The position numbers and the translations under genes are program-made. From positions 1-64,000 of the forward strand of contig NZ_JAIGNI010000017.1 of assembly GCF_026130175.1 (NCBI RefSeq): DNA of 64,000 bases, written 5' to 3'. Each line of letters starts with the position of its first letter. Within the stretch, counting starts at the first letter, position 1. This stretch comes from Lyngbya sp. CCAP 1446/10 (GTDB lineage Bacteria; Cyanobacteriota; Cyanobacteriia; Cyanobacteriales; Microcoleaceae). Below are positions 17,744-27,444 of this stretch, piece after piece. A model generated the notes under the pieces. The model searched no databases. It was not told where the DNA came from and saw only the letters and a program-made list of their open reading frames with translations.

Positions 17744-17802
17744 GGTTCGTAGTGAGGACTTTAGTCCTTCTTATGTAAAGGACTAAAATTCTCACTACAA
17801 AC
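17744..17802. repeat. Imperfect copy of the GGTTCGTAGTGAGGAC palindrome
   Basis: Opens GGTTCGTAGTGAGGACTTTA and closes with a mutated complement (GGACTAAAATTCTCACTACA). With the copy at 17210-17272 it brackets the acetyltransferase gene. Confidence 0.8.
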
Positions 17803-17838
17803 ATCCGCTAACTGGCGGACTCATTGAATAACCACCTA

Positions 17839-19185
17839 TCACAAACTGTCAGTAACACTCGTGAAATTAAAAGCTTTCACGCGCACTCCGGGCACGACAT
17901 TACCGCCGTAACGTTTCACCTCGGTAACTGCATCGACATCGCGCAACATATCAGGTAAAACTTGATTGAAACGCATATTTTTAATCGGGTAAACAATCTT
18001 ACCATTTTCAATCCAGAAAGTACCGTCGCGAGTCATGCCGGTTACTTCCGATGTTTTCGGATTCACGTAATTTACATACCAAGCTCGACTGACAAAAATT
18101 CCCCGCTCGGTTTGAGCGATTAAATCTGCTAAACTTTGATCGGAACCTGTCATCACTATCGGGTAATAAGCACCTTTCGTTTCTTTCCCTTTTTGCGCGG
18201 CCCAATAGCGGGAATAAGACAAACTTTGAGGGATGCCATTTTTGATGATTTCCAAATAGTTATTGCTGAATCCGTCGCCGAAAAAATTACCAGATCGCAA
18301 CAAAGGATGACTTGGATCGCGCTGTACCTGCACTAACGGGCTGAAAAGTTGTTCTCCCGCGCGGTTTCCAGCGGGTTTTCCAGACTCATCGGCGATCGAC
18401 ATAAACGATCGCCCTTCATCCGCCGCCCGCGCATCCATACCCCAAATTATCCACGGTAGCAAGTCCGAAAACGCAGCGCCATCAAAGATTACAGGATAAA
18501 CAGCGGGAGTAATTTCGCGGGGGTTGCGGGAGGCCTTCGCGCGATCGACAACTTGTGCTGCTAATTCGGCCACTTGTAGTTGACTAATACTCCAAGCTGT
18601 GGATTCAGTCCAGCTAGAACCGTTGTCAATGCGGGCTGTAAAGCCGAAATTCGCCTCTGTAGATTGGTTGCAGGCGCGGAGTCCGGTTGACGAGGCGATC
18701 GCGTACAGCGAAGCCTCAGCGCTCAATGTACCGGAAGCTTCCGCGCCTTCGCCAGATGCGATCGCACAAGCCTGTCGCACCATTTCTGCGCGGGCTAGAG
18801 GCGATACAGCGGCCGTTGCTTCATCAAACGCGGGCCTCGGTAAATCGTAGGTTTGAGGGGGCAGCAAGGGCATCCATTCGGGGTCTGCGGGGGCAATTCG
18901 GGCGAGTTCTTCCGATCGCTTGATGGTTTGGGCGATCGCATCTTCATCAAATTCAGTAACAGCAGCAGAAGCACTTTTGTTGCCAAAATAGCTAGTAATG
19001 TTGAGGCTAAATACAGTCTTGCTAATATTTTGGCTGATTTGATTTTCTGAGAAACGGGAAAGAGATTCTTCGCCAGTAGAGAGACTGACAAATACTGCTT
19101 CTGCTGAGGATTGTTTGACTACATTTTCTAGTAAAGATAAGGCTTGGTCTTCACTTAAAATTGCGGGAGATGTTGTAACGGTCAT
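17839..19185 (-). CDS. tldE: TldE/PmbA subunit of the TldD/TldE metalloprotease
   Basis: A 448-residue TldD/PmbA-family protein without the zinc HExxxH motif, as expected for the non-catalytic TldE half. Features include the glycine-rich DGAAFSDLLPWIIWG region and the C-terminal GMTRDGTFWIENGKIVYPIKNMRF barrel strand typical of the family. TldD/TldE degrades unfolded peptides and, in some bacteria, trims leaders from modified peptides. The partner tldD is upstream on the same strand, but 660 bp away because a small gene pair lies between them. Confidence 0.9.
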   Translation of the reverse strand: MTVTTSPAILSEDQALSLLENVVKQSSAEAVFVSLSTGEESLSRFSENQISQNISKTVFSLNITSYFGNKSASAAVTEFDEDAIAQTIKRSEELARIAPADPEWMPLLPPQTYDLPRPAFDEATAAVSPLARAEMVRQACAIASGEGAEASGTLSAEASLYAIASSTGLRACNQSTEANFGFTARIDNGSSWTESTAWSISQLQVAELAAQVVDRAKASRNPREITPAVYPVIFDGAAFSDLLPWIIWGMDARAADEGRSFMSIADESGKPAGNRAGEQLFSPLVQVQRDPSHPLLRSGNFFGDGFSNNYLEIIKNGIPQSLSYSRYWAAQKGKETKGAYYPIVMTGSDQSLADLIAQTERGIFVSRAWYVNYVNPKTSEVTGMTRDGTFWIENGKIVYPIKNMRFNQVLPDMLRDVDAVTEVKRYGGNVVPGVRVKAFNFTSVTDSL

Positions 19186-19246
19186 AAGCTATAATGCTAG
19201 CATGATTTGTTGGTATTTGAAAACATATTGAGCCGCAATATTACGG

Positions 19247-19495
19247 TTAACTTGCCTGTACTAAAGAGCGAACTGTTAACACTTCATCAGCTCGTAAAGG
19301 TTCCACATCTGAACGGGAGACAGCCACGACTAAAATCGATTCTCCTAACGCATTAAATATTTCTAACACGCAGCCATCTTCGCCTTGGATTGGGTGAGGT
19401 ACGCGATCGACTAGCATAGCTACATCGCCTTTTTTTAGTTGATATAGAGGCATATCCCGGCACAATGCTACACGCTGATAAAGTTCAAGTTTCAC
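19247..19495 (-). CDS. DUF4926 family small protein
   Basis: An 82-residue protein. The string MPLYQLKKGDVAMLVDRVPHP and EDGCVLEIFNALGES match the DUF4926 family as I know it. I chose GTG at 19493-19495 because AAGGAG lies about seven bases before it and the family N-terminus (KLELYQRVAL) starts there. Its start overlaps the end of the DUF6883 frame by 11 bases, so translation was probably coupled. DUF6883/DUF4926 pairs are common in cyanobacteria and look like toxin-antitoxin or similar two-gene units; this is not proven. Confidence 0.75.
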   Translation of the reverse strand: MKLELYQRVALCRDMPLYQLKKGDVAMLVDRVPHPIQGEDGCVLEIFNALGESILVVAVSRSDVEPLRADEVLTVRSLVQAS

Positions 19496-19826
19496 GTCGA
19501 GGCTCCTTTTTAGGTTTGAGAGTAATAAAATGAAAACTTCCGTCAATTTGCCACTGCAACCAAATTGTAACAACTGCTAAATTACGTCCATTAACTGCTG
19601 GTAACTCACCTTCAGCGCGAAAGAACTTTCCGAATTCATTAGCACCATCTTCTACTGCCTCAGCAGATGCGATTAAAGACTGAATTGCTGCTAGCAAAGC
19701 TTCTGGGTTATATTGACTAAAACCACCCTGAGCCAGAAATTTTTATTTGTCATCTTGCGCTTTTAAAATAAGTAGATAGCGCGTTAATTTGGCTTCTGGT
19801 ATGATAGCATCCGCTGGAATTTTCAC
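19485..19826 (-). pseudogene. DUF6883 gene interrupted by a nonsense codon
   Basis: Reading from GTG 19824-19826 gives KIPADAIIPEAKLTRYLLI and then, after AQDDK, an in-frame TAA (19743-19745, codon 28); the frame then continues KFLAQGGFSQYNPEALLA to a normal end at 19485. Relatives usually carry a Ser or similar residue at the stop position (DDKSKFL-like), so a single base change seems to have broken the gene. No frameshift is needed. It precedes, and overlaps, the DUF4926 gene. Either a true pseudogene or a sequencing error. Confidence 0.8.
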
Positions 19827-19847
19827 GTTAACAACCTACGCTTTAAA

Positions 19848-21335
19848 TTAAGCCCTTCCCCCAATTTGAATATCCCTTACCCGCACCGGCACACAAGCGT
19901 GAGTCATTTGAGCAACCTGTATCGGTTCACCTTTGCCGCACATATTCGTACCACATTGTACCCGTTCGGAAGCAGGGCCAATCGCATCTACTTGATTCCA
20001 GAAATCAGTGCTCATTGAATGATAGGTTACATCCTTCAACATCCCGACAACTTTACCTTTTTCCACCTTCCAAAACGCATTACCGCCGAATTGAAAATTG
20101 CGCCGCTGTTGGTCAATTGAAAAACTACCAATACCATCAATTAAAATCCCATCTTCCGTATCAGCAATCATCTCATCTAAAGTAGCAGTATGACTGCCAC
20201 CATCCGGGCCTGGTTCCAATCCCAAATTAGGAATTCTCACCATCGGTACACTCGACCAACTGTCAGCGCAGGCAGAACCGTTGCTGCTACCGCGTCCGAG
20301 GCGATAAGCTGTTTCTCTGTCAGTGAGATAATCAACTAAAATTCCATCCTTGACAACGTACCAATCCTGTGATTTTACGCCCTCATCGTCGTAACCCATT
20401 GTACCGCGGCCGTGGGGTTGAGTGCGATCGCACTTGAAGTTAACCCAAGGTGCAGCGTATTGCAGCTTATTTAACTTATCGGTAGTAGCAAAACTCGTGC
20501 CAGCAAAATTAGATTCGTAGCCGTAAACCCGGTCTAATTCTGTTGGGTGTCCGACGGATTCATGGATTGTCAGAAACAAATTTGTCGGCTTGAGAATCAG
20601 AGATTTGCAAATACCAGCCGGGACTTTTGGCGCAGCGACTTTCTCAATCGCTTCGGCCGCAACTCGTGCGACTTGACTCAACAAATCATCTGGATTAATG
20701 TGTTCGTAACCGATGTTTAGGGGCGGGCGTTCGTAACTGCGACTTTGGGCATCGCCGCCCGCAATTGCCGTACAGCCAAAACCCGGATAGCTGCGGTAGA
20801 TTGTTTGTTCGATTAGCGAGCCTTCTGTGGACGCAAAAACCTTGTCTTCGCGATTGAATGTCAAAAAAGAATAAGCTTTTTTGATGCCTTGTGATTCGTG
20901 TGCTAGCAGGCGCTCGTTGATGGTTAATAAAAGTTCGGCTTTGTCAGCAACGGGTACAGAAAACGGGTCAATTGCGATCGCACTAATGTAAGTATCGACA
21001 TATTTTTCGACTGGTACTAAGCGCACCGGTTCCTTTTGAGTCAAGCGGCTGCCTTTAGCGATTTCCACAGCCAAAGCCACGATTCTGGCAACCTCTGCGG
21101 TGGTTTTGCTGTGACTAGCGGCAAAGCCCCAAGCACCGTCTAGCAGCACTCGCACGCCAAAACCGGAACTTACATTATCGGAGATATTGCTTAAAGAGCG
21201 ATCGCGCGCATACAAACCTTGCCTCCGGTAACTGCAAAAACGCACATCACCGTATTCGCACCCACTTTTCCGAATTAACTCTACAGCTAAATTTGCCAAT
21301 TCGTTAGCAGAGACTTTTGCAGTTAACAGTACCAT
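19848..21335 (-). CDS. tldD: TldD catalytic subunit of the TldD/TldE metalloprotease
   Basis: A 495-residue TldD-family zinc protease. The zinc motif is in LTIHESVGHPTELDR (H-E-x-x-x-H), with further ligands expected near the C-terminal CGTNMCGKG region. GTMGYDDEGVKSQDWYVV and DGIGSFSIDQQRRNFQFGG are characteristic. It is the first gene of the tldD / DUF6883 / DUF4926 / tldE group. In other bacteria the TldD/TldE complex digests small unfolded peptides and matures some peptide antibiotics, which is worth noting given the candidate peptide gene at 14623. Confidence 0.93.
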   Translation of the reverse strand: MVLLTAKVSANELANLAVELIRKSGCEYGDVRFCSYRRQGLYARDRSLSNISDNVSSGFGVRVLLDGAWGFAASHSKTTAEVARIVALAVEIAKGSRLTQKEPVRLVPVEKYVDTYISAIAIDPFSVPVADKAELLLTINERLLAHESQGIKKAYSFLTFNREDKVFASTEGSLIEQTIYRSYPGFGCTAIAGGDAQSRSYERPPLNIGYEHINPDDLLSQVARVAAEAIEKVAAPKVPAGICKSLILKPTNLFLTIHESVGHPTELDRVYGYESNFAGTSFATTDKLNKLQYAAPWVNFKCDRTQPHGRGTMGYDDEGVKSQDWYVVKDGILVDYLTDRETAYRLGRGSSNGSACADSWSSVPMVRIPNLGLEPGPDGGSHTATLDEMIADTEDGILIDGIGSFSIDQQRRNFQFGGNAFWKVEKGKVVGMLKDVTYHSMSTDFWNQVDAIGPASERVQCGTNMCGKGEPIQVAQMTHACVPVRVRDIQIGGRA

Positions 21336-21395
21336 AGTTATTCGTCGTTTGTCGTTGGTTATGAATGATTATAGCGCTGTTTAAGGATTTAAACG

Positions 21396-21495
21396 AACCG
21401 CGAAGACGCGAAGAGCGCGAAGGAAGACAAGAGAGAGAAGTTTTTCTGCTCTTCTTCTCTCTCTCTTCCTTCGTGTCCTTAGCGCCTTCGCGGTT
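21396..21495. repeat. 100-bp inverted-repeat element (AACCGCGAAGACGC family), copy 1
   Basis: Begins AACCGCGAAGACGCG and ends CCTTCGCGGTT, with long purine-rich and pyrimidine-rich arms (GAAGGAAGACAAGAGAGAG against CTCTCTCTTCCTTC). It lies just past the end of the aminotransferase gene and could form a long hairpin. Confidence 0.85.
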
Positions 21496-21504
21496 TATTA
21501 AATC

Positions 21505-22809
21505 TTACTCCAATTCCTGCAAAACCGCTGTTAAAATTTCCAAAATGCGATCGATATGTTCCTGTTCAATAATCAACGGAGGCGACAAAGCAATAATATC
21601 ACCAGTAGTCCGAACCAGCAACCCTTTTTCAAAGCACTGCAAGAAACAATCAAAAGCCCGTTTCCCCGGCTTCCCAGGGATAGATTCCAACTCAATCCCC
21701 GCCACAAGTCCGAGATTCCGCACATCAATTACATGGCGCACGCCCTTCAAAGAATGAACCGCATTTTCCCAATAATCAGCCAACTTATTAGCCCGTTCAA
21801 ACAGCCTTTCTTCCTCATAAATATCCAGCGTCGCCAAAGCAGCCGCACAAGCCAGCGGATGCCCAGAATAAGTATAACCGTGAAAAAGCTCGATCGCATT
21901 TTCGGGAGCATTCATAAAAGCATCATAAATTCCCTCCTTCACAAACACCGCCCCCATCGGCACAGTACCGTTAGTTATCCCCTTCGCCACCGTCACAATA
22001 TCGGGAACCACCCCAAAATATTCAGTAGCAAAACTCGAACCCAGCCTGCCAAATCCAGTAATTACCTCATCAAAAATCAGCAGAATCCCGTACTTGTCAC
22101 AAATCTCCCGCAGCCGCTGCAAATAACCTTGGGGCGGAATCAAAACCCCCGTAGAACCAGCAACAGGTTCGACAATTACCGCCGCAATATTAGACGCATC
22201 GTGCAAAGCCACAATCCGTTCCAATTCATCAGCAAAATGCGCGCCCCATTTCGGTTGTTTGCGACTGAAAGCATTGTGCTCTAAATTATGAGTGTGAGGT
22301 AAATGATCAACTCCTGTCAGCAAACTGCCAAAAAATTTACGATTAGGGCCAATACCACCGACAGAAATTCCCCCAAAACCAACGCCGTGATAACCGCGTT
22401 CCCTACCGATTAATCTTTGACGAGTTCCTTCACCTTTCACCCGGTGATAAGCAATCGCAATTTTCAAAGCAGTTTCCACAGACTCCGAACCCGAATTAGT
22501 GAAGAAAACGCGATCGAAATTGCCCGGAATCATCTTCACCAAACGTTCCGCTAATTCAAAAGCGCCGGGGTGTCCCATCTGAAAAGGTGGGGCATAATCT
22601 AGGGTCGATACTTGCTTATGAATTGCCTCGATAATTTTCGGGCGACAGTGGCCTGCATTCACGCACCAAAGCCCCGCAATCCCATCTAAAATGGATCGGT
22701 TATCATCGGTTGTAAAGTGCATATCTTTTGCCGAAACCAAGATGCGCGGATTTGCCTTAAACTGTCGGTTAGCCGTGAAAGGCATCCAGTAAGCGTCCAT
22801 ATTTGTCAT
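21505..22809 (-). CDS. Class III omega-amino acid:pyruvate aminotransferase
   Basis: A 434-residue PLP enzyme. DEVITGFGRLG holds the Asp that contacts the cofactor ring and VAKGITNGTVPMGAV the Schiff-base Lys; FFTNSGSESVETALKIA is the phosphate-binding segment. The YWMPFTANRQFKANPRIL opening is typical of beta-alanine/omega-amino acid--pyruvate aminotransferases. It should pass amino groups from an omega-amino acid to pyruvate; the donor is not clear from sequence. Copies of one long inverted repeat lie on both sides (21396 and 22915). Confidence 0.9.
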   Translation of the reverse strand: MTNMDAYWMPFTANRQFKANPRILVSAKDMHFTTDDNRSILDGIAGLWCVNAGHCRPKIIEAIHKQVSTLDYAPPFQMGHPGAFELAERLVKMIPGNFDRVFFTNSGSESVETALKIAIAYHRVKGEGTRQRLIGRERGYHGVGFGGISVGGIGPNRKFFGSLLTGVDHLPHTHNLEHNAFSRKQPKWGAHFADELERIVALHDASNIAAVIVEPVAGSTGVLIPPQGYLQRLREICDKYGILLIFDEVITGFGRLGSSFATEYFGVVPDIVTVAKGITNGTVPMGAVFVKEGIYDAFMNAPENAIELFHGYTYSGHPLACAAALATLDIYEEERLFERANKLADYWENAVHSLKGVRHVIDVRNLGLVAGIELESIPGKPGKRAFDCFLQCFEKGLLVRTTGDIIALSPPLIIEQEHIDRILEILTAVLQELE

Positions 22810-22914
22810 GTTTTTTATCCTTTTATATTCATCTTTCCGTTTTCAGACTATAACTTGTTACCGATTGCCGATCGACCGACACTTATTATAATTTTACAAA
22901 TATCTCTTTTAAAC

Positions 22915-23050
22915 AAACCGCGAAGACGCAAAGAGCGCGAAGGAAGATAAGAAAGAGCTTTTTCTCATTTTTAAATCAAGTCTTTGCCTAAAAAGATTTA
23001 CCTATCTTCCTCTTTCTCTTCCTTCTCTTCCTTCGTGCCTTCGCGGTTCG
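22915..23050. repeat. Inverted-repeat element (AACCGCGAAGACGC family), copy 2
   Basis: Begins AAACCGCGAAGACGCAAAG and ends CTTCGTGCCTTCGCGGTT, with a longer, diverged middle than copy 1. It sits upstream of the aminotransferase gene, so the gene is bracketed by the family. Confidence 0.85.
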
Positions 23051-23092
23051 TTAAATAGATATTATTTGCTAATTAACGATCGCACCAACCGA

Positions 23093-24106
23093 CTAATGTT
23101 GCAACAAACCCGTCAGTATTTTCACAGGCCGCCCATCGTAGGGCCACGCGAAAGCATGGCGGAAAGCGGCCTCTTGACAGGCTTGTAACTGCCGAAAATC
23201 AATGATATCCAAAGTTAACAAATTCTCGTACTCAAAAGGCAGCCGCACGTTGTGCAATCCCGCATTGTCAGTACAAATAGCAATATCGACGCCAGCCTCA
23301 AAACATCGATCGAACACAACCTTCAATTCCCCCATATCCTGTAACGTCCCCGTCTTGAGATAGGTAGTCGGGCAAACCTCTAAGCATTGACCCCTGCGCG
23401 CGACCTCTGGCAGCAGTTCGGGATATTTTAGCGGAATTTGAATCCCGTGGCCGATACGCATCAAATAGGGCAGAAGTTCGGGATAACAGCCAGAGGTAGT
23501 TTCGTAGAGATGGCCGGTTGTCTTAATGCCGATCGACCTTGCGTACTGATACAATGCCACAAACTCATCCAGGCGATCGCCAATAGCAGCATCACCGCCC
23601 GCAAGATCGATCGCACAAACATATTCTCCCATCTCGGCTGCCAAATCGACGATCGCCCGATTCACCTCATGGGGTAAACGCGAGTGCATACACAAAATTT
23701 GGCTAGTCACAATCGGACAATCACCAATTTGACTTGCCTTCCCCACAACCCGTACAATTTCTGCCATCAAATCAATGCGTTTTGACTGTGACAAATGCTC
23801 TGGAGTCCGCAAATAAGGCGTATAGCGCAACTCCAAATAAGCCAAATTTTCAAATACATAAGCGCCGCGCATCAACCGATAGATAAAATAAGGCAAAGTC
23901 TCCACAGTTTGCACGCTTTCTACCAGCGTGTGCAGTTCCAAATACTCATCGAGAGTATTGCGCGGACGAGTGTAAAAATCCTCAAAAGCAGAGTAGTGTT
24001 GAAAGCGATCGACCATTTCAGCATTATGGCGATCGAAATAGCGCCACAGAATCCGAGGAACCACAGAACCGCCTAAATGTCGGTGCAACTCAGCGTGTAA
24101 AGTCAT
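23093..24106 (-). CDS. Adenosine deaminase-like metal-dependent deaminase
   Basis: A 337-residue amidohydrolase of the adenosine/AMP deaminase superfamily. Metal ligands H8 and H10 are in AELHRHLGG; TGHLYETTSG replaces the usual HAGE, and ICTDNAGLHNV replaces the usual NTDDP, so the substrate pocket differs from classic adenosine deaminase. The substrate may be a modified purine nucleoside or base. Codon use and length look normal. The gene stands alone, divergent from purA. Confidence 0.8.
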   Translation of the reverse strand: MTLHAELHRHLGGSVVPRILWRYFDRHNAEMVDRFQHYSAFEDFYTRPRNTLDEYLELHTLVESVQTVETLPYFIYRLMRGAYVFENLAYLELRYTPYLRTPEHLSQSKRIDLMAEIVRVVGKASQIGDCPIVTSQILCMHSRLPHEVNRAIVDLAAEMGEYVCAIDLAGGDAAIGDRLDEFVALYQYARSIGIKTTGHLYETTSGCYPELLPYLMRIGHGIQIPLKYPELLPEVARRGQCLEVCPTTYLKTGTLQDMGELKVVFDRCFEAGVDIAICTDNAGLHNVRLPFEYENLLTLDIIDFRQLQACQEAAFRHAFAWPYDGRPVKILTGLLQH

Positions 24107-24300
24107 GCGATTTTAGATTTTAGATTTTGGATTTTAGATTGAAGAATTGGGAATGACTTACAGGATAATAAAGAAGATTGCAATAGACTATCCCATTCTC
24201 CCATTCTCCCATTCTCCTTTCGGAAGTCCCCCGATAGTGCTGGGAGTCTTTGATTGAGAGTAATACAGGCTCAATGCTCTTAATTGTAACAAAAATATAT
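24107..24300. other. Intergenic repeats upstream of purA
   Basis: Contains a heptamer run (GATTTTA units, 24112-24140) and three or four CCCATTCT units (24193-24218). No gene seen. The promoter for purA starts at its right end. Confidence 0.6.
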
Positions 24301-24329
24301 TTGACATCTGGGACACATTGCTACATAAT
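24301..24329 (+). promoter_or_regulatory. Sigma70-type promoter for purA
   Basis: A perfect -35 box TTGACA (24301-24306) and a -10 box CATAAT (24324-24329) stand 17 bases apart, about 40 bases before the purA start codon. This is the best consensus promoter I found in the window. Confidence 0.7.
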
Positions 24330-24349
24330 CAGAGTTTGTGTCAACCTGA

Positions 24350-25696
<1,347 letters not shown>

Positions 25697-25797
25697 CGTT
25701 GCCTTTAAAATACATTTTGGGTATCAACCAATCATACTCAAAGCTGTTGCCAGTCTCGCCGCTACCTACTTAGTTTAAGGTTCCAGCAGATTTAGTG

Positions 25798-25834
25798 CAC
25801 TTGACCCACGGCGAGGTCAAGTGTATCTTTATTT
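25798..25834 (+). terminator. Rho-independent terminator after purA
   Basis: CACTTGACC (25798-25806) pairs with GGTCAAGTG (25815-25823), loop CACGGCGA, then TATCTTTATTT. Confidence 0.75.
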
Positions 25835-25850
25835 ACAGGGAGTCAAGTAA

Positions 25851-26057
25851 ATGACTGACGAAGATGAACTGATAGCACGGCTAGAAGTTCACAGAGATAT
25901 GATTGGATGGCTTATAATGGAATTAAGCAAAGAAGGAATACAAGCCAAAAGAACAACCGGAAACAATCCCAAAGGTGATATTTTGATCGTCAACGATCGG
26001 GATGTTCCGCGAGTTAAACAGCTACTCCGCAATTTACAGATCGAATTTAATGGTTAA
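25851..26057 (+). CDS. Small protein of unknown function (68 aa)
   Basis: ATG at 25851 follows AGGGAG at a good distance. The 68-residue product is mixed alpha/beta (LIARLEVHRDMIGWLIMEL helix; GDILIVNDRD strand; VPRVKQLLRNL helix), soluble and near neutral. I do not recognise it. It opens a run of three short genes on one strand between the purA terminator and rplY, likely one transcript. Confidence 0.6.
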   Translation: MTDEDELIARLEVHRDMIGWLIMELSKEGIQAKRTTGNNPKGDILIVNDRDVPRVKQLLRNLQIEFNG

Positions 26058-26088
26058 TTTATCAAAATAATAAAAAGTATAAACAATA

Positions 26089-26307
26089 ATGAATGAACCG
26101 CATATTGAAATTAAAGCCTGGAAAAACAAAAAACTAGATTCCACAAAAGCTAAGGAAATATGTCAAAAAGGAACTGTAATTGGAGTTATTACCACAGGGG
26201 GAATTACTAAACCAGCTAAGGTTGTATTCGACAAAGCAGATGTAGCTTGGGTAGAAAATTTTCCAGAGAGTAAGTTGGTGAATCAGGAAGGTCAGGAGGA
26301 AAGCTAA
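26089..26307 (+). CDS. Small protein of unknown function (72 aa)
   Basis: A 72-residue product with a basic first half (KAWKNKKLDSTKAKE) and an acidic tail (NQEGQEES). The segment GTVIGVITTGGITKPAKVVFDKADVAWV looks like a compact beta sheet. No family recognised. Its stop codon overlaps the next start (TAATG), so the two are translationally coupled. Confidence 0.6.
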   Translation: MNEPHIEIKAWKNKKLDSTKAKEICQKGTVIGVITTGGITKPAKVVFDKADVAWVENFPESKLVNQEGQEES

Positions 26308-26678
26308 TGTTAGACATGATTTTTTATGCCTTCAAAACTAATCAGCCACCCCACTATGTCGGAATGTCTGAAGACGTTTATGAGTGGTTGGCAAAATCAG
26401 AATTTTCCAAAATTGGCAAATCTGTCCCCAGAAATATTTTGATAGATGAAGAGGAGGAGAAGCTACCTTTAGTTGAGTTAGATCAAGATATACGCCAGAA
26501 GTTTAGAAATTTTTTCCGCGATGCAATCATCTGCGAAAGCGATACCGTCCTTGCTAAGCTGGGTGATTCCCCTCTCAAAGAAGAATACCAAGCAGGAACG
26601 TACCGTTTGAGGAAAATGCTGGAATTGCTTAAGTGTCTGGAAAATGAGAATTATCAGTATCTTCAGCGAGTCGTTTAA
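26307..26678 (+). CDS. Protein of unknown function (123 aa)
   Basis: GGAGGAAAGCTA supplies a strong ribosome site before the ATG at 26307. The product is soluble and helical, with an acidic middle (LIDEEEEKLPLVELDQD) and a C-terminal helical part (YRLRKMLELLKCLENEN). No family recognised. It is coupled to the 72-residue gene by a one-base overlap. The trio has the look of an accessory cassette, such as effector/immunity or chaperone genes, but nothing in the sequence decides this. Confidence 0.65.
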   Translation: MLDMIFYAFKTNQPPHYVGMSEDVYEWLAKSEFSKIGKSVPRNILIDEEEEKLPLVELDQDIRQKFRNFFRDAIICESDTVLAKLGDSPLKEEYQAGTYRLRKMLELLKCLENENYQYLQRVV

Positions 26679-26742
26679 TTAGGTGCGATCGCGATATCAC
26701 AATTCTGGTAAAATGTGAAAACAATCAACAGAAAGTCATAAA

Positions 26743-27351
26743 ATGGAACTCGCAGTAGAATGTCAAAAGCGGGTAGAAGGCAGCAAGCCTAACGCCCTCC
26801 GCCGCTCAGGAATGATTCCCGCCGTCCTCTACGGACACAACGGCTCTGAATCCATTTCCCTTACCATCAAAGCCAAAACAGTTGAACACCTGCTCAAAAA
26901 GCACGTAGTCAACAACGCCCTAATTGACCTCAGCATTCCCGAACTCTCTTGGACAGGAAAAACCTTGCTGCGGGAAGTTCAAGTTCATCCTTGGAAAGGC
27001 TTTCCTTACCACCTGAGCTTTTTCTCCGTCGCAACTCAAGATAGCCTGGAAGTTGAAGTATCGCTGAGTTTTGTCGGCGAAGCTATCGGTGTCAAGTTAG
27101 AATCCGGTATGTTAGAAACTGTGTTGACGCAAATCGCAGTTAAGTGCAAACCTGATAGCATTCCTGATGCAATTGAAGTAGATGTTTCTAACTTAAAGGT
27201 AGGGGATGCGCTGCACATTCATGAGTTAGTTTTGCCTCCGGGAGCAGAAGCTCTTGGCGATCCAACTCAGGTGGTTGTTACCGTTCTGGGAACTAAAGCC
27301 AGTGCTGAAGAGATAGCAGAAGAAGAAGAAGCAGCAGCAGCAGCAGCTTAA
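26743..27351 (+). CDS. rplY: 50S ribosomal protein L25/general stress protein Ctc
   Basis: A 202-residue long-form L25, which binds 5S rRNA. The N-terminal domain ([10 protein letters not shown]... [15 protein letters not shown], residues 1-90) binds RNA; the C-terminal TL5/Ctc domain (about 95-185, [19 protein letters not shown]) follows; the end is an acidic/alanine tail ([10 protein letters not shown]). Length is right for the cyanobacterial form. It is followed by a good terminator. Confidence 0.95.
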   Translation: MELAVECQKRVEGSKPNALRRSGMIPAVLYGHNGSESISLTIKAKTVEHLLKKHVVNNALIDLSIPELSWTGKTLLREVQVHPWKGFPYHLSFFSVATQDSLEVEVSLSFVGEAIGVKLESGMLETVLTQIAVKCKPDSIPDAIEVDVSNLKVGDALHIHELVLPPGAEALGDPTQVVVTVLGTKASAEEIAEEEEAAAAAA

Positions 27352-27394
27352 TTAGTAATTGCTAATAGTTGTTAAGTAATTCTTGAAAAAAAGG

Positions 27395-27428
27395 CGATCG
27401 CTCGATCCGAAAAGGGCGATCGTTTTTT
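27395..27428 (+). terminator. Terminator after rplY
   Basis: CGATCGC (27395-27401) pairs with GCGATCG (27416-27422), followed by TTTTTTAT. The stem is made of HIP1-like bases. Confidence 0.7.
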
Positions 27429-27444
27429 ATTCAATAAGGCTATT

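Noticed and set aside
21556-22284. 242-residue plus-strand frame
   Set aside because: Antisense of the aminotransferase gene, rich in Arg, Asn and Ser, with no family character.
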